From NCBI RefSeq assembly GCF_000719095.1, contig NZ_JOEH01000042.1, positions 1 to 46,693 of the forward strand: a DNA stretch of 46,693 nt, read 5' to 3'. Under the pieces are notes generated by a model. That model was not told the DNA's origin and ran no database searches. It worked only from the letters and a program-made list of their open reading frames with translations. The position numbers were made by a program, and so were the translations under genes. The stretch is from Streptacidiphilus jeojiense. GTDB lineage: Bacteria; Actinomycetota; Actinomycetes; Streptomycetales; Streptomycetaceae. Shown here one piece after another: positions 19,922 to 27,434 of this stretch. Within the stretch, counting starts at the first letter, position 1. Every line of letters starts with the position of its first letter.

Positions 19922-20233
19922 TCAGCCGAGAGCAGAAGCGATCTTGCTCATCGAGGACTGCTGCTCCTGCTCGGTGCCGCTGTACGAGGCCGAGGAGGCG
20001 TCGATGGCGTCCTTGATCTCGTTGAGCACCTTGTTGAGCTTGGCCGCGTCCTGGTTCCACTTCGCCTGAAGCGTGTTGTACGACGAGGCGGCGGAACCCT
20101 GCCACCCCGAGGTGATGGAGCTGACCAGGCTCTCCAGCCGGCTGAGCTCGGCCTGGATCTGCGCGTTGACGTCAGCGATGCGTGCCGAAAAGGCCCGCAT
20201 CTCATCGGCGGTAGTCCTGAACTGACCCGACAT
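19922..20233 (-). CDS. esxB: WXG100 protein, EsxB-like
   Basis: A 103-residue WXG100 protein with GWQGSA at the helical turn (about 43-48) and YSGTE near the C-terminus, again a YxxxE signal. It is the first gene of the esx pair and presumably the heterodimer partner of the 98-residue protein. The ATG at 20233 (MSGQFRTT) has GGGGGA 8 nt upstream; a GTG two codons earlier is less well placed. A promoter and a hairpin-rich leader of about 80 nt lie upstream. In S. coelicolor the esxBA genes influence sporulation (established); the role here is inferred by analogy. Confidence 0.92.
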   Translation of the reverse strand: MSGQFRTTADEMRAFSARIADVNAQIQAELSRLESLVSSITSGWQGSAASSYNTLQAKWNQDAAKLNKVLNEIKDAIDASSASYSGTEQEQQSSMSKIASALG

Positions 20234-20260
20234 GTACACCGTCCCCCATGAGACAGACCA

Positions 20261-20350
20261 TCGAGACCGGGCGCCCTACCGGGCGCCGGCGGCCGACACC
20301 ACTACGGTGGTGTCCCACAGCACTCTAGCTGTCATGTGCAACGCCCCCAA
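20261..20350 (-). promoter_or_regulatory. esx operon promoter and structured leader
   Basis: On the minus strand TTGGGG (20345-20350), a 17-bp spacer and TAGAGT (20322-20327). The transcript would begin near 20315 with a perfect 8-bp hairpin GACACCAC/GTGGTGTC (20295-20314), followed by the directly repeated CCGGGCGCC (20268-20276 and 20280-20288), which can also pair. A stem at the very 5' end could stabilise the mRNA. Confidence 0.55.
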
Positions 20351-20455
20351 CACCGGGCTGTGGACAACTTTCCCGTCCCGCGCGGGCGGTGCGGACACGC
20401 ACCGCCGCTGCCTGCGCGGACCTGCGGGGCCGCACCGCGAGGGGCTGACGGAGAC

Positions 20456-21958
20456 TCAGGAGCCCTGCTGCTGGCCCGCCGCCGCGGTGGTGAGTGCCGG
20501 ACCGGCCGAGAGCAGCCCGGTCCACGCCTCCGGGACCGGCGGCGGCGTGATGCCGCTGTACCCCAGCCGGGACTGGGCGTTGTCCTGCTGCTGGCCGCTC
20601 TGGCCGGTGCTGGTCGAACCGCTGCCCGTGGCGGCCGAGGCGCCGGCGGAAGGGCTGCTGCCGTCGGAGTTGAGCTGCACCGGGTAGCGCAGACCGGTGT
20701 CGGTGAGCAGGCTGACCGGTCCGGCCGTGGTGCTGGTCCCGGTGACCGAGCGGAACAGCAGCCCGGTGCCGGGGGTGACGTAGACGCCCGCGGTCCCTGA
20801 CGAACTGTCGACCGGGTACCCCGAGCCGGTCCACAGGCCCAGCACCGGCACGCCGGCGGCGGTCGTGGCACCCGTGTAGACGCTGCAGGCCACGCCGGTG
20901 GCGGAGGTGTTCACCTGGGTCACCGACTTCAGCGGCCAGTCCTTGTCCCCTTCGAAGGCCCCCTTGTTGTTGGCCCCGGCGACCGCGGCCGCGGACATCA
21001 CGGTCTCGGTGGTCTTCTCCGGGTGCAGCGCCTGGACCAGGCCGTCGGTGAAGTCGGACATCGGGTGGACGCCGTCATGCAGCACCACGTAGTGCAGGTA
21101 GGCGCTGTTGCCCTCGGCCACCCGGAAGGTGTCGCCGACGTGGAAGTCGTGCCCCAGGAAGTTCACCGCCGCACCGAAGTCGGCGATGTCCGCCTTGGGG
21201 ACGGTGATGGGGTCGCCCGTGCGCAGCGTGGCCAGCCAGTCCTTGGTCACGACCTGGGGCTGGCCGACGGTCGCGCCGAGGGCCACCGTGGCCAACAGCT
21301 CGTCCTGCCCGCTGTCCGCGGCCAGTTGGTGCGCGGTACCGGTCGAGTCGACCAGGTAGGTACCGCTGGGGGCCCGGACGTAGAGGGCCTGGTTCGCTCC
21401 GACGCTGCCGGCTCCGGAGACCTTGGCGGCGTCGGGGCCGCCCAGCACGAACAGCTTCTGGTCGGTGGCGTTCTGGCCGCCGGCGGCCGGGCGCTCGCAG
21501 TCCACCCAGGACTTCGCCGTGGCCGCGTCCTTGGCCGTCGGCAGGCTGTCCGGTGCGTAGGGGATGCCGACGGTCGGGGCGTGCGGGACCTTGCCCGAGT
21601 TGAGGACCTTGTCGTCGACCTCCTCCACCGTGGAGCCGGGGGTCAGCAGCAGCCGTGCCGAGGCGATGTTCAGCACCGGGTGCAGTTCGTGATCCATCAT
21701 CACGTACCGGGTGGTGGTCTCCTTGTCCACGATCACCGCGTTGGCGGTGTCCCAGTGCAGCGGCGCCGACGGCTTGATCATGCCGTAGGCGCCGAACCCG
21801 GCGACCGCCACCGCTCCCACGATCAGACCGGGCACCACGGCGCGCCGGGGCTTGGGCGCGTCCTCCTCGTTGCCCCCGCCGGAGGGCTGGAGGAAGGCCG
21901 CGACGGTGCGCCTCCGTGAGAAGGTGTAGGCGCTCAGTTCGTTCCGGCGTGACGCCAT
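20456..21958 (-). CDS. eccB: Type VII secretion protein EccB
   Basis: A 500-residue bitopic membrane protein of the ESX complex. The cytoplasmic N-terminus MASRRNELSAYTFSRRRTVAAFLQP is the typical EccB opening. One membrane helix (about 40-62, VVPGLIVGAVAVAGFGAYGMI) follows, then a large extracytoplasmic domain. Two Cys residues, in VDCERPAAG and GVACSVYTG, match the conserved disulfide pair of the family. The C-terminus is low-complexity Ser/Gly/Gln. The start is ATG 21958 with GGGGAGAG upstream; the open frame runs further but without homology. It is divergent from eccE. Confidence 0.94.
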   Translation of the reverse strand: MASRRNELSAYTFSRRRTVAAFLQPSGGGNEEDAPKPRRAVVPGLIVGAVAVAGFGAYGMIKPSAPLHWDTANAVIVDKETTTRYVMMDHELHPVLNIASARLLLTPGSTVEEVDDKVLNSGKVPHAPTVGIPYAPDSLPTAKDAATAKSWVDCERPAAGGQNATDQKLFVLGGPDAAKVSGAGSVGANQALYVRAPSGTYLVDSTGTAHQLAADSGQDELLATVALGATVGQPQVVTKDWLATLRTGDPITVPKADIADFGAAVNFLGHDFHVGDTFRVAEGNSAYLHYVVLHDGVHPMSDFTDGLVQALHPEKTTETVMSAAAVAGANNKGAFEGDKDWPLKSVTQVNTSATGVACSVYTGATTAAGVPVLGLWTGSGYPVDSSSGTAGVYVTPGTGLLFRSVTGTSTTAGPVSLLTDTGLRYPVQLNSDGSSPSAGASAATGSGSTSTGQSGQQQDNAQSRLGYSGITPPPVPEAWTGLLSAGPALTTAAAGQQQGS

Positions 21959-22046
21959 GCTGTCGACTCTCCCCGTCCCCAGTTCTCCAACTCCGCGGGT
22001 GCCCCGATTTTCCGGGACCACCCAGCGCCCGCGCGCGGACCCTACG

Positions 22047-22064
22047 TACCGTACGGGTACGGTA
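22047..22064. promoter_or_regulatory. Inverted repeat between divergent eccB and eccE, possible operator
   Basis: TACCGTA-CGGG-TACGGTA is a perfect 7-bp inverted repeat within the 170-bp intergenic region. It is the most AT-rich stretch there and well placed to control both genes. The binding protein is unknown. Confidence 0.5.
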
Positions 22065-22128
22065 TTGCGATCAGCCAACCGGCCACCCTTAGCACCGCGC
22101 CGTCCGTCCAGAAAGGTTGACCCGGGGG

Positions 22129-23433
22129 ATGTCAAGCCAGACCGCACCACCGCGCGACCAGCTGCCCGAAGCCCGCCGGTCGGCCCCGGTCCAGCCGGTG
22201 CCGCGACCGCGGCCGGGGCGGATCGGACCGCTGCGGCTCCCGCAGCTGGTGCTGTTCGAGATCGCCGCGGTCCTGGTGGCGGTGGGCCTGGGCGCCGGCA
22301 TGAAGGTGCTGGTCCCCTGCGGATCCGTGGCCGCGGTCCTGGTGCTGCTGGCGCTGGCGCGCCGGCACGGGCTCACCCCGGCCGAGATGATGCGCGCCAG
22401 GTCCGGGCTGCGGGACCGGCAGCGCCGGTCCCGGACCGAGGCGCCGGGCGAGGTGGACCCGGCGATCGCCCCGGTGCTGGAGTGCGAGCCGGCGCTGCGG
22501 ACCGTGCAGCACACCGTGCAGGTCGGCGGCAGCGCGACCACCGGCCGCCGGGAGCGGCGCGAGATCGGCATGATCGGCGACGGGACCTTCCTGACCGCCG
22601 TCATCCAGGTCGAGGCCCTGGACGATCCGCTGCGCCCGGCCCGTGACGGGCACGCCGGGCTCCCGCTGGACCTGCTGGCCGACGCGCTGCAGGTCGACGA
22701 CGTGACCGTGGACTCGGTGCAGGTGGTCCAGTACAGCCAGCCCGCACCCGCGCCGCACCTGCCCGAGCAGGCACTGGCCGCCCGCGGCTACCGGGAGCTG
22801 CCGAACGGCGCCTCCACTCCGGGCCTGCGGATGACCTGGGTCGCCGTCAGACTGGACCCGGAGCTGTGCCGCACCGCGGTGGCCGCCCGCGGCGGTGGCG
22901 AGGCGGGCGCCCGCAAGGCGCTGCAGCGCGCCACCGACCAGCTGGCCAGCCGGCTGGTGGGGGCCGGGCTGCGGGCGACGGTGCTCGACACCGCCGGGGT
23001 GACCGCGGCCGTCTCCACCGCGACCTGCGCCAGCCCGCTGCGGACCAACGCGTCGGCCACCGGTGGCCGGCGCACCTCGGAGACCGCCAAGGCCTGGCGC
23101 TGCGACGACCGCTGGCACACCACCTACTGGATCGGCCAGTGGCCCAGGCTCACCGCCCCGGGGACCGGTACCGGCTCCGCGGATCTGGTCAACCTGCTCA
23201 CCGGGATGCCGGCGCTGGGCAGCAGCTTCGGGCTGACGGTCCGTCAGGCCGGCAACGGCTCGGTGGCGCTGAGCGGACACGTCCGGGTGACCGCGCGCGG
23301 TGAGGGTGACCTCGATCAGGTGACCAGGCAGTTGGAGACCCGGGCCAGGAGCGCCGGGGTCGGACTGGTCCGGCTCGACCACGAACAGGTTCCGGGCGTG
23401 CTGGCGACGCTGCCGCTGGGCGGCACACGGTGA
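22129..23433 (+). CDS. eccE: Type VII secretion protein EccE
   Basis: A 434-residue ESX membrane component at the periphery of the EccBCDE complex. Two adjacent hydrophobic segments lie at about 37-75 (LPQLVLFEIAAVLVAVGLGAG, then VAAVLVLLALARRHG), followed by a cytoplasmic domain with FLTAVIQVEALDDPL and the CDDRWHTTYWIGQWP stretch seen in actinobacterial EccE. The ATG at 22129 is preceded by GGGGG and, 12 nt off, AAAGG; a TTG four codons earlier is an alternative. The stop overlaps a GTG of the next gene by 4 nt, so the two are probably co-translated. Confidence 0.88.
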   Translation: MSSQTAPPRDQLPEARRSAPVQPVPRPRPGRIGPLRLPQLVLFEIAAVLVAVGLGAGMKVLVPCGSVAAVLVLLALARRHGLTPAEMMRARSGLRDRQRRSRTEAPGEVDPAIAPVLECEPALRTVQHTVQVGGSATTGRRERREIGMIGDGTFLTAVIQVEALDDPLRPARDGHAGLPLDLLADALQVDDVTVDSVQVVQYSQPAPAPHLPEQALAARGYRELPNGASTPGLRMTWVAVRLDPELCRTAVAARGGGEAGARKALQRATDQLASRLVGAGLRATVLDTAGVTAAVSTATCASPLRTNASATGGRRTSETAKAWRCDDRWHTTYWIGQWPRLTAPGTGTGSADLVNLLTGMPALGSSFGLTVRQAGNGSVALSGHVRVTARGEGDLDQVTRQLETRARSAGVGLVRLDHEQVPGVLATLPLGGTR

Positions 23434-23447
23434 GGGGAGCGGGCGCG

Positions 23448-24185
23448 GTGACCACGGTGGAGGCAGGCGGCACGGCCGATCGGCGGGTGCTGCCCGGATT
23501 CGGCCTGCGCGGGCCGCGACGGGAACAGCACGTACTGAGCCGGGAGCAGTTGTCGGCGCTGACGCTGCCGGTCGGCGACGACGGGGTGGTGATCGGCGTG
23601 GACGGCTCCAACGCCCCCGCGGTGATCGGCCTGTTCCGGCCCAGCGCCTACGAGGTGATCCTGGTCGGCGGGGTGTGGACGGCCCAGCTGATCGCCCTGC
23701 GGGCGGCCGCGACCGGGGCGCGCGTCGCCGTGGAGACCGCGCGGCACCAGGCCTGGGCCTCGGTGGCGCAGGCCGCCGGTGGCGGCCAGCCCTGCGTCAC
23801 GGTGCACCCGGTGGGCCGGATCGGCCCGCAGGGCGCGTCCGTCGCGGCCCCGGTGCTGGTGGTTCGGGACTGCGGCGCGCGACCGCCGCGCAGCCGGCTC
23901 TCGGCCGGCCCCTGGCAGACCACGCTGACCCTGCTGCCCTTCCTCGGGCCCGGCGCGGAGCGGCTGTTGGGCGCCGCCGACCTGGTCGGCGTCCAGCGGG
24001 TCGCGCCGCAGGAGGCGGCGCTGGCGGGACAGGTACTGGAGCTGCCACCGGGCGAGGTCGCCGCCCTCCCCACGCTCGGCGACGGGGTCACCCTCTGGGG
24101 TAACCGCCGGCGGCGGGTCTTCGTGATGAGCGGACCGACCGGTGCCGAGGCCCAGTTGTTGGGGCAGGCTCGAAGGGTGGACTGA
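23448..24185 (+). CDS. Uncharacterised ESX-associated protein coupled to EccE
   Basis: A 245-residue protein that I do not recognise as a named family. No signal peptide or clear membrane helix is visible. The first half has alternating beta/alpha character ([18 protein letters not shown], then [30 protein letters not shown]), resembling a Rossmann or degenerate P-loop fold but with no Walker motif. The second half has short beta-rich segments. Start: GTG 23448 has GAGGGGA at good distance; GTG 23430, overlapping the eccE stop, is the alternative. It lies between eccE and the MinD/EspI-like ATPase, so a cytoplasmic accessory role in the ESX machine is inferred. Confidence 0.8.
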   Translation: MTTVEAGGTADRRVLPGFGLRGPRREQHVLSREQLSALTLPVGDDGVVIGVDGSNAPAVIGLFRPSAYEVILVGGVWTAQLIALRAAATGARVAVETARHQAWASVAQAAGGGQPCVTVHPVGRIGPQGASVAAPVLVVRDCGARPPRSRLSAGPWQTTLTLLPFLGPGAERLLGAADLVGVQRVAPQEAALAGQVLELPPGEVAALPTLGDGVTLWGNRRRRVFVMSGPTGAEAQLLGQARRVD

Positions 24186-24300
24186 GGCCGGCGGGCCCCC
24201 GGGTCGCACCACCGGGGCATCACCGGCGCAGGGGGTCTGCCAGGGGCATTGGCTGGTTGACTACGCTGGTGCACGACGGAGGCGAACGAGAGGGACAGCA

Positions 24301-26388
24301 GTGACGAGCGATCGCGACGGCGTCTATGCCGGCGACCATGCGCCGGACGAAGACGAGGAGTGGTCGGACGCGCCCGAATACACGCCTCCGGCCTGGTACA
24401 CCCAGAACGCACAGCAGGTGGGCCCGGCGCAGCCGGCTCCACCGCAGTCTCCGGCGCCCGAGCCGTTCGTACCCGCACAGGCCTACCAGCCGCCGCACAC
24501 GCCGGCCCTGGGCGTGCCGGTACCGCCGCCCGCCCAGGAGGCCGAACCGGCGGCGCCGGTAACGGAGCACGTGCCCGCGTCGGAGCCGGTGCCGGCGCCT
24601 GCGCAGGAGCCCGAGGCCGAGCCCGCCGACGCGGTCCCGGCCGACGCGGTCCCGCCCGCGCAGACGGAACCGGAGCCCGAGCCGGAGCTGGCTGCCGAGT
24701 CGCAGCAACCGGCCGAGCCGACCCCGACGGCGCCCGATGCGGCGCCCCGGCCCACGGCCGAGTCCGCGCCCGAGGGCGGCCCCGAACCGGTGGCCCCCGC
24801 CGCGGAGCCGCCGGTACCGCCGCAGGCCTACCGCCCCGCCAGTGCGGAGACCCAACTGCCCCCGCAGCAGCCCGTCGCACAGCAGCAGCCTCCGCAGCCG
24901 CCCCAGCCCGCGCCCTGGCCGCAGCAGCAGCCCCAACAGCAGTGGGCTCCGCCCGTCCCGGCTCCGCCCGCCCCGGCGCCGGTCGAGCAGCCCCAGTGGG
25001 CGCCGCCGCCGGCACCCCCGCTGCCGACCGCCGAGCAGCAGCCGCAGTGGGCGCCGCCCGGTCCCCCGGCACCCGAGCAGCAGCATCCGCAGCAGCAGCC
25101 CCAGCAGCAGTGGGCTCCGCAGCAGCCGGTCGATCCGCGCCAGGGCGGCTGGCCGCAGCAGCAGCCCGGGGGCGCCCCGGGTGCGCCGCTGGGCTACACC
25201 GCCGCCGTCGAGCTGTCCTCGGACCGGCTGCTGCGCAAGCAGCCCGAGGAGCGCCGCAACACCCCGCGCTTCCGTTTCGGCGGCAAGGCCGCGGAGGAGG
25301 ACCGGCAGCGCAAGCTGGCGATCATCCGCACCCCGGTGATGAGCTGCTACAAGATCGCGGTGATCAGCCTCAAGGGCGGTGTCGGCAAGACCACGACGAC
25401 CACCGCGCTGGGGGCCACGCTGGCCTCGGAGCGGCAGGACAAGGTCATCGCCGTCGACGCCAACCCCGACGCGGGGACGCTGGGCCGGCGGGTGCGCCGC
25501 GAGACCGGCGCCACCATCCGCGACCTGGTGACGGCGATCCCGCACCTGAGCAGCTACATGGACGTGCGCCGGTACACCTCGCAGGCGCCCAGCGGCCTGG
25601 AGATCCTGGCCAACGACGTCGACCCGGCCGTGTCCACGACCTTCAACGACGAGGACTACCGGCAGGTCATCGGCTTCCTGGGGCGGCAGTACCCGATCGT
25701 GCTGACCGACTCGGGCACGGGCCTGCTCTACAGCGCGATGCGCGGCGTGCTGGACCTGGCGGACCAGCTGATCGTGGTCTCGACGCCCAGCGTGGACGGC
25801 GCCAGCAGCGCCAGCACCACCCTGGACTGGCTCTCCGCGCACGGCTACGCCGACCTGGTCCAGCGCAGCATCACGGTGGTCTCCGGGGTCCGCGAGACCT
25901 CGAAGATGATCAAGATCGAGGACATCGTCGCGCACTTCCAGACCCGCTGCCGCGGCGTCGTCGTGGTCCCGTTCGACGAGCACCTCTCGGCCGGCGCCGA
26001 GGTCGACCTGTCCCGGATGCGGCCGAAGACCCGGGAGGCGTACTTCGACCTCGCGGCGATGGTGGCCGCGGACTTCCCGCGCACCCAGCCGCAGCCGCTG
26101 GGGTGGCCAGGCGGCCCGCAGGGTCAGCAGCAGGGCGCGCCGCAGCCGTACGGGCAACCGCAGCCCTACGGGCAGCCCCAGGCGCCGTACGGGCAGCCGC
26201 AGCAGCCCCCGCAGCCGTACGGGCAGCCGCAGTACCCGCAGCAGCCCTACCCGGAGCAGCAGCCCTACCCCACCGAGCAGCAGCCCTACCCGGCGGACCA
26301 GCAGCAGTACCCCGAGCCGCCGCCGGGATGGGCCCCGCCGCAGCCCCCACCACCGCCGCCCGGGTACTACCCGCCGCCGGAGCAGTGA
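24301..26388 (+). CDS. MinD/ParA-like ATPase with proline-rich arms, EspI-like
   Basis: A 695-residue protein. Residues 1-300 or so are Pro/Gln/Ala/Glu-rich and disordered. A ParA/MinD-type domain follows with the deviant Walker A KGGVGKT (358-364), [17 protein letters not shown], and the switch-like VLTDSGTGL. The last 100 residues are a Pro/Gln/Tyr-rich tail with repeated PYGQPQ and QQPYP units. The layout (Pro-rich N-terminus, then a MinD-like ATPase, encoded in an ESX locus) matches mycobacterial EspI, which modulates ESX-1 in response to ATP level. The C-terminal arm is an addition. The GTG start at 24301 has GAGAGGGACA upstream. Role in ESX control is inferred. Confidence 0.9.
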   Translation: MTSDRDGVYAGDHAPDEDEEWSDAPEYTPPAWYTQNAQQVGPAQPAPPQSPAPEPFVPAQAYQPPHTPALGVPVPPPAQEAEPAAPVTEHVPASEPVPAPAQEPEAEPADAVPADAVPPAQTEPEPEPELAAESQQPAEPTPTAPDAAPRPTAESAPEGGPEPVAPAAEPPVPPQAYRPASAETQLPPQQPVAQQQPPQPPQPAPWPQQQPQQQWAPPVPAPPAPAPVEQPQWAPPPAPPLPTAEQQPQWAPPGPPAPEQQHPQQQPQQQWAPQQPVDPRQGGWPQQQPGGAPGAPLGYTAAVELSSDRLLRKQPEERRNTPRFRFGGKAAEEDRQRKLAIIRTPVMSCYKIAVISLKGGVGKTTTTTALGATLASERQDKVIAVDANPDAGTLGRRVRRETGATIRDLVTAIPHLSSYMDVRRYTSQAPSGLEILANDVDPAVSTTFNDEDYRQVIGFLGRQYPIVLTDSGTGLLYSAMRGVLDLADQLIVVSTPSVDGASSASTTLDWLSAHGYADLVQRSITVVSGVRETSKMIKIEDIVAHFQTRCRGVVVVPFDEHLSAGAEVDLSRMRPKTREAYFDLAAMVAADFPRTQPQPLGWPGGPQGQQQGAPQPYGQPQPYGQPQAPYGQPQQPPQPYGQPQYPQQPYPEQQPYPTEQQPYPADQQQYPEPPPGWAPPQPPPPPPGYYPPPEQ
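26120..26310 (+). repeat. Degenerate coding repeat in the ATPase C-terminal arm
   Basis: Near-repeats of CAGCCGTACGGGCAGCC-type units encode PYGQPQ, changing to QQPYP units further on. Such tracts are prone to slippage, so length may vary between strains. Confidence 0.75.
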
Positions 26389-26393
26389 CCGTA

Positions 26394-26434
26394 CGGAGGA
26401 GGGAGGCACCCGGGCCGGGTGCCTCCCTCCTCCG
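26394..26434. terminator. Bidirectional terminator between the ESX ATPase and ribF
   Basis: A perfect 18-bp stem (26394-26411 against 26417-26434) with a 5-nt loop separates two convergent genes. It is among the strongest hairpins in the window. Confidence 0.92.
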
Positions 26435-26445
26435 TCGGCAGACCG

Positions 26446-27399
26446 TCAGTCCGTCAGTTCGCGGGCCCGCTTGACGTCCACGGCCATCCGGTCCAGCAGC
26501 GCGTCGATGGAGTCGAACTTCTCCATCCCGCGCAGGTAGGCCAGGAAGTCCACGCTGACGTGCAGCCCGTACAGGTCCAGGCCGACCCGGTCGATGGCGT
26601 AGGCCTCGACCGTGCGGGCGGTGCCGTCGAAGGTCGGGTTGGTCCCCACCGAGATCGCCGCCGGCATCCTCTCGCCGTCGGCCGTCAACCAGCCCGCGTA
26701 CACCCCGTCGGCCGGGATGGCGGTGTGCGGCAGGGTCTCCACATTGGCGGTGGGGTAACCGAGTTCGCGGCCGCGCTGGGCGCCGCGCACCACGGTGCCC
26801 TCGACCCGGTGCGGACGGCCCAGCACCTCGGCCGCGCCCGCCGCATCGCCCTCGGCGACCAGCCTGCGGGCCAGCGAGGAGGAGCAGGGCACGGCCTCGC
26901 CGTCGGTGTCGTCGCCGTGCACCGCACCCACCGTCAGATCGCAGACGTCGACGGAGAACCCGTACCTCGGGCCGAGCTCGGCGAGCAGCGCGACATCGCC
27001 CGAGGCGCGGTGCCCGAAGCGGAAGTTGGGCCCCTCCACGATCAGCTCCGTGTGCAGCGCGTCGACCAGCACCCGCTCCACGAACTCCTCCGGCGCCAGC
27101 TGCGAGAAGGCCAGGGTGAACGGGATCAGCAGCACCGCGTCCACGCCCAGCTCGGCCATCAGCTCGGCCCTGCGCCGGTGCGAGGCCAGCAGCGGCGGGT
27201 GGCTGCCGGGGCGGACCACCTCGCTGGGATGCGGGTCGAAGGTGACCACGACGGAACGGGCACCGAGCTCCCGGGCGTGCTCGACCACCTTGCTGATGAT
27301 CAGTTGGTGGCCCCGGTGCACCCCGTCGAAGGAACCGATGGTGACGACGCTGCGCCCCCAGTCCCCGGGGACTTCCTCCAGGCCATGCCAGCGCTGCAC
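26446..27399 (-). CDS. ribF: Bifunctional riboflavin kinase / FAD synthetase
   Basis: A 317-residue cytoplasmic enzyme that phosphorylates riboflavin to FMN and adenylylates FMN to FAD. The N-terminal nucleotidyltransferase domain has TIGSFDGVHRGHQ (about 20-32) and VEGPNFRFGH. The C-terminal kinase domain has GRELGYPTANVE and GVYAGW, the flavin/ATP-binding motifs. The GTG start has GAGGAGCG upstream. No FMN riboswitch is evident in the 35-bp gap before it. The order with truB and rbfA nearby is usual for bacteria, but here the protease-STAND and PPOX genes intervene. Confidence 0.95.
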   Translation of the reverse strand: MQRWHGLEEVPGDWGRSVVTIGSFDGVHRGHQLIISKVVEHARELGARSVVVTFDPHPSEVVRPGSHPPLLASHRRRAELMAELGVDAVLLIPFTLAFSQLAPEEFVERVLVDALHTELIVEGPNFRFGHRASGDVALLAELGPRYGFSVDVCDLTVGAVHGDDTDGEAVPCSSSLARRLVAEGDAAGAAEVLGRPHRVEGTVVRGAQRGRELGYPTANVETLPHTAIPADGVYAGWLTADGERMPAAISVGTNPTFDGTARTVEAYAIDRVGLDLYGLHVSVDFLAYLRGMEKFDSIDALLDRMAVDVKRARELTD

Positions 27400-27434
27400 C
27401 CTGACCGCTCCTCGTTAGCTTGTCGCTGTGACAC

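Noticed and set aside
26389..27434. FMN riboswitch before ribF
   Set aside because: Only 35 bp separate ribF from the next upstream gene, too short for an aptamer, and no RFN-like conserved boxes are seen.
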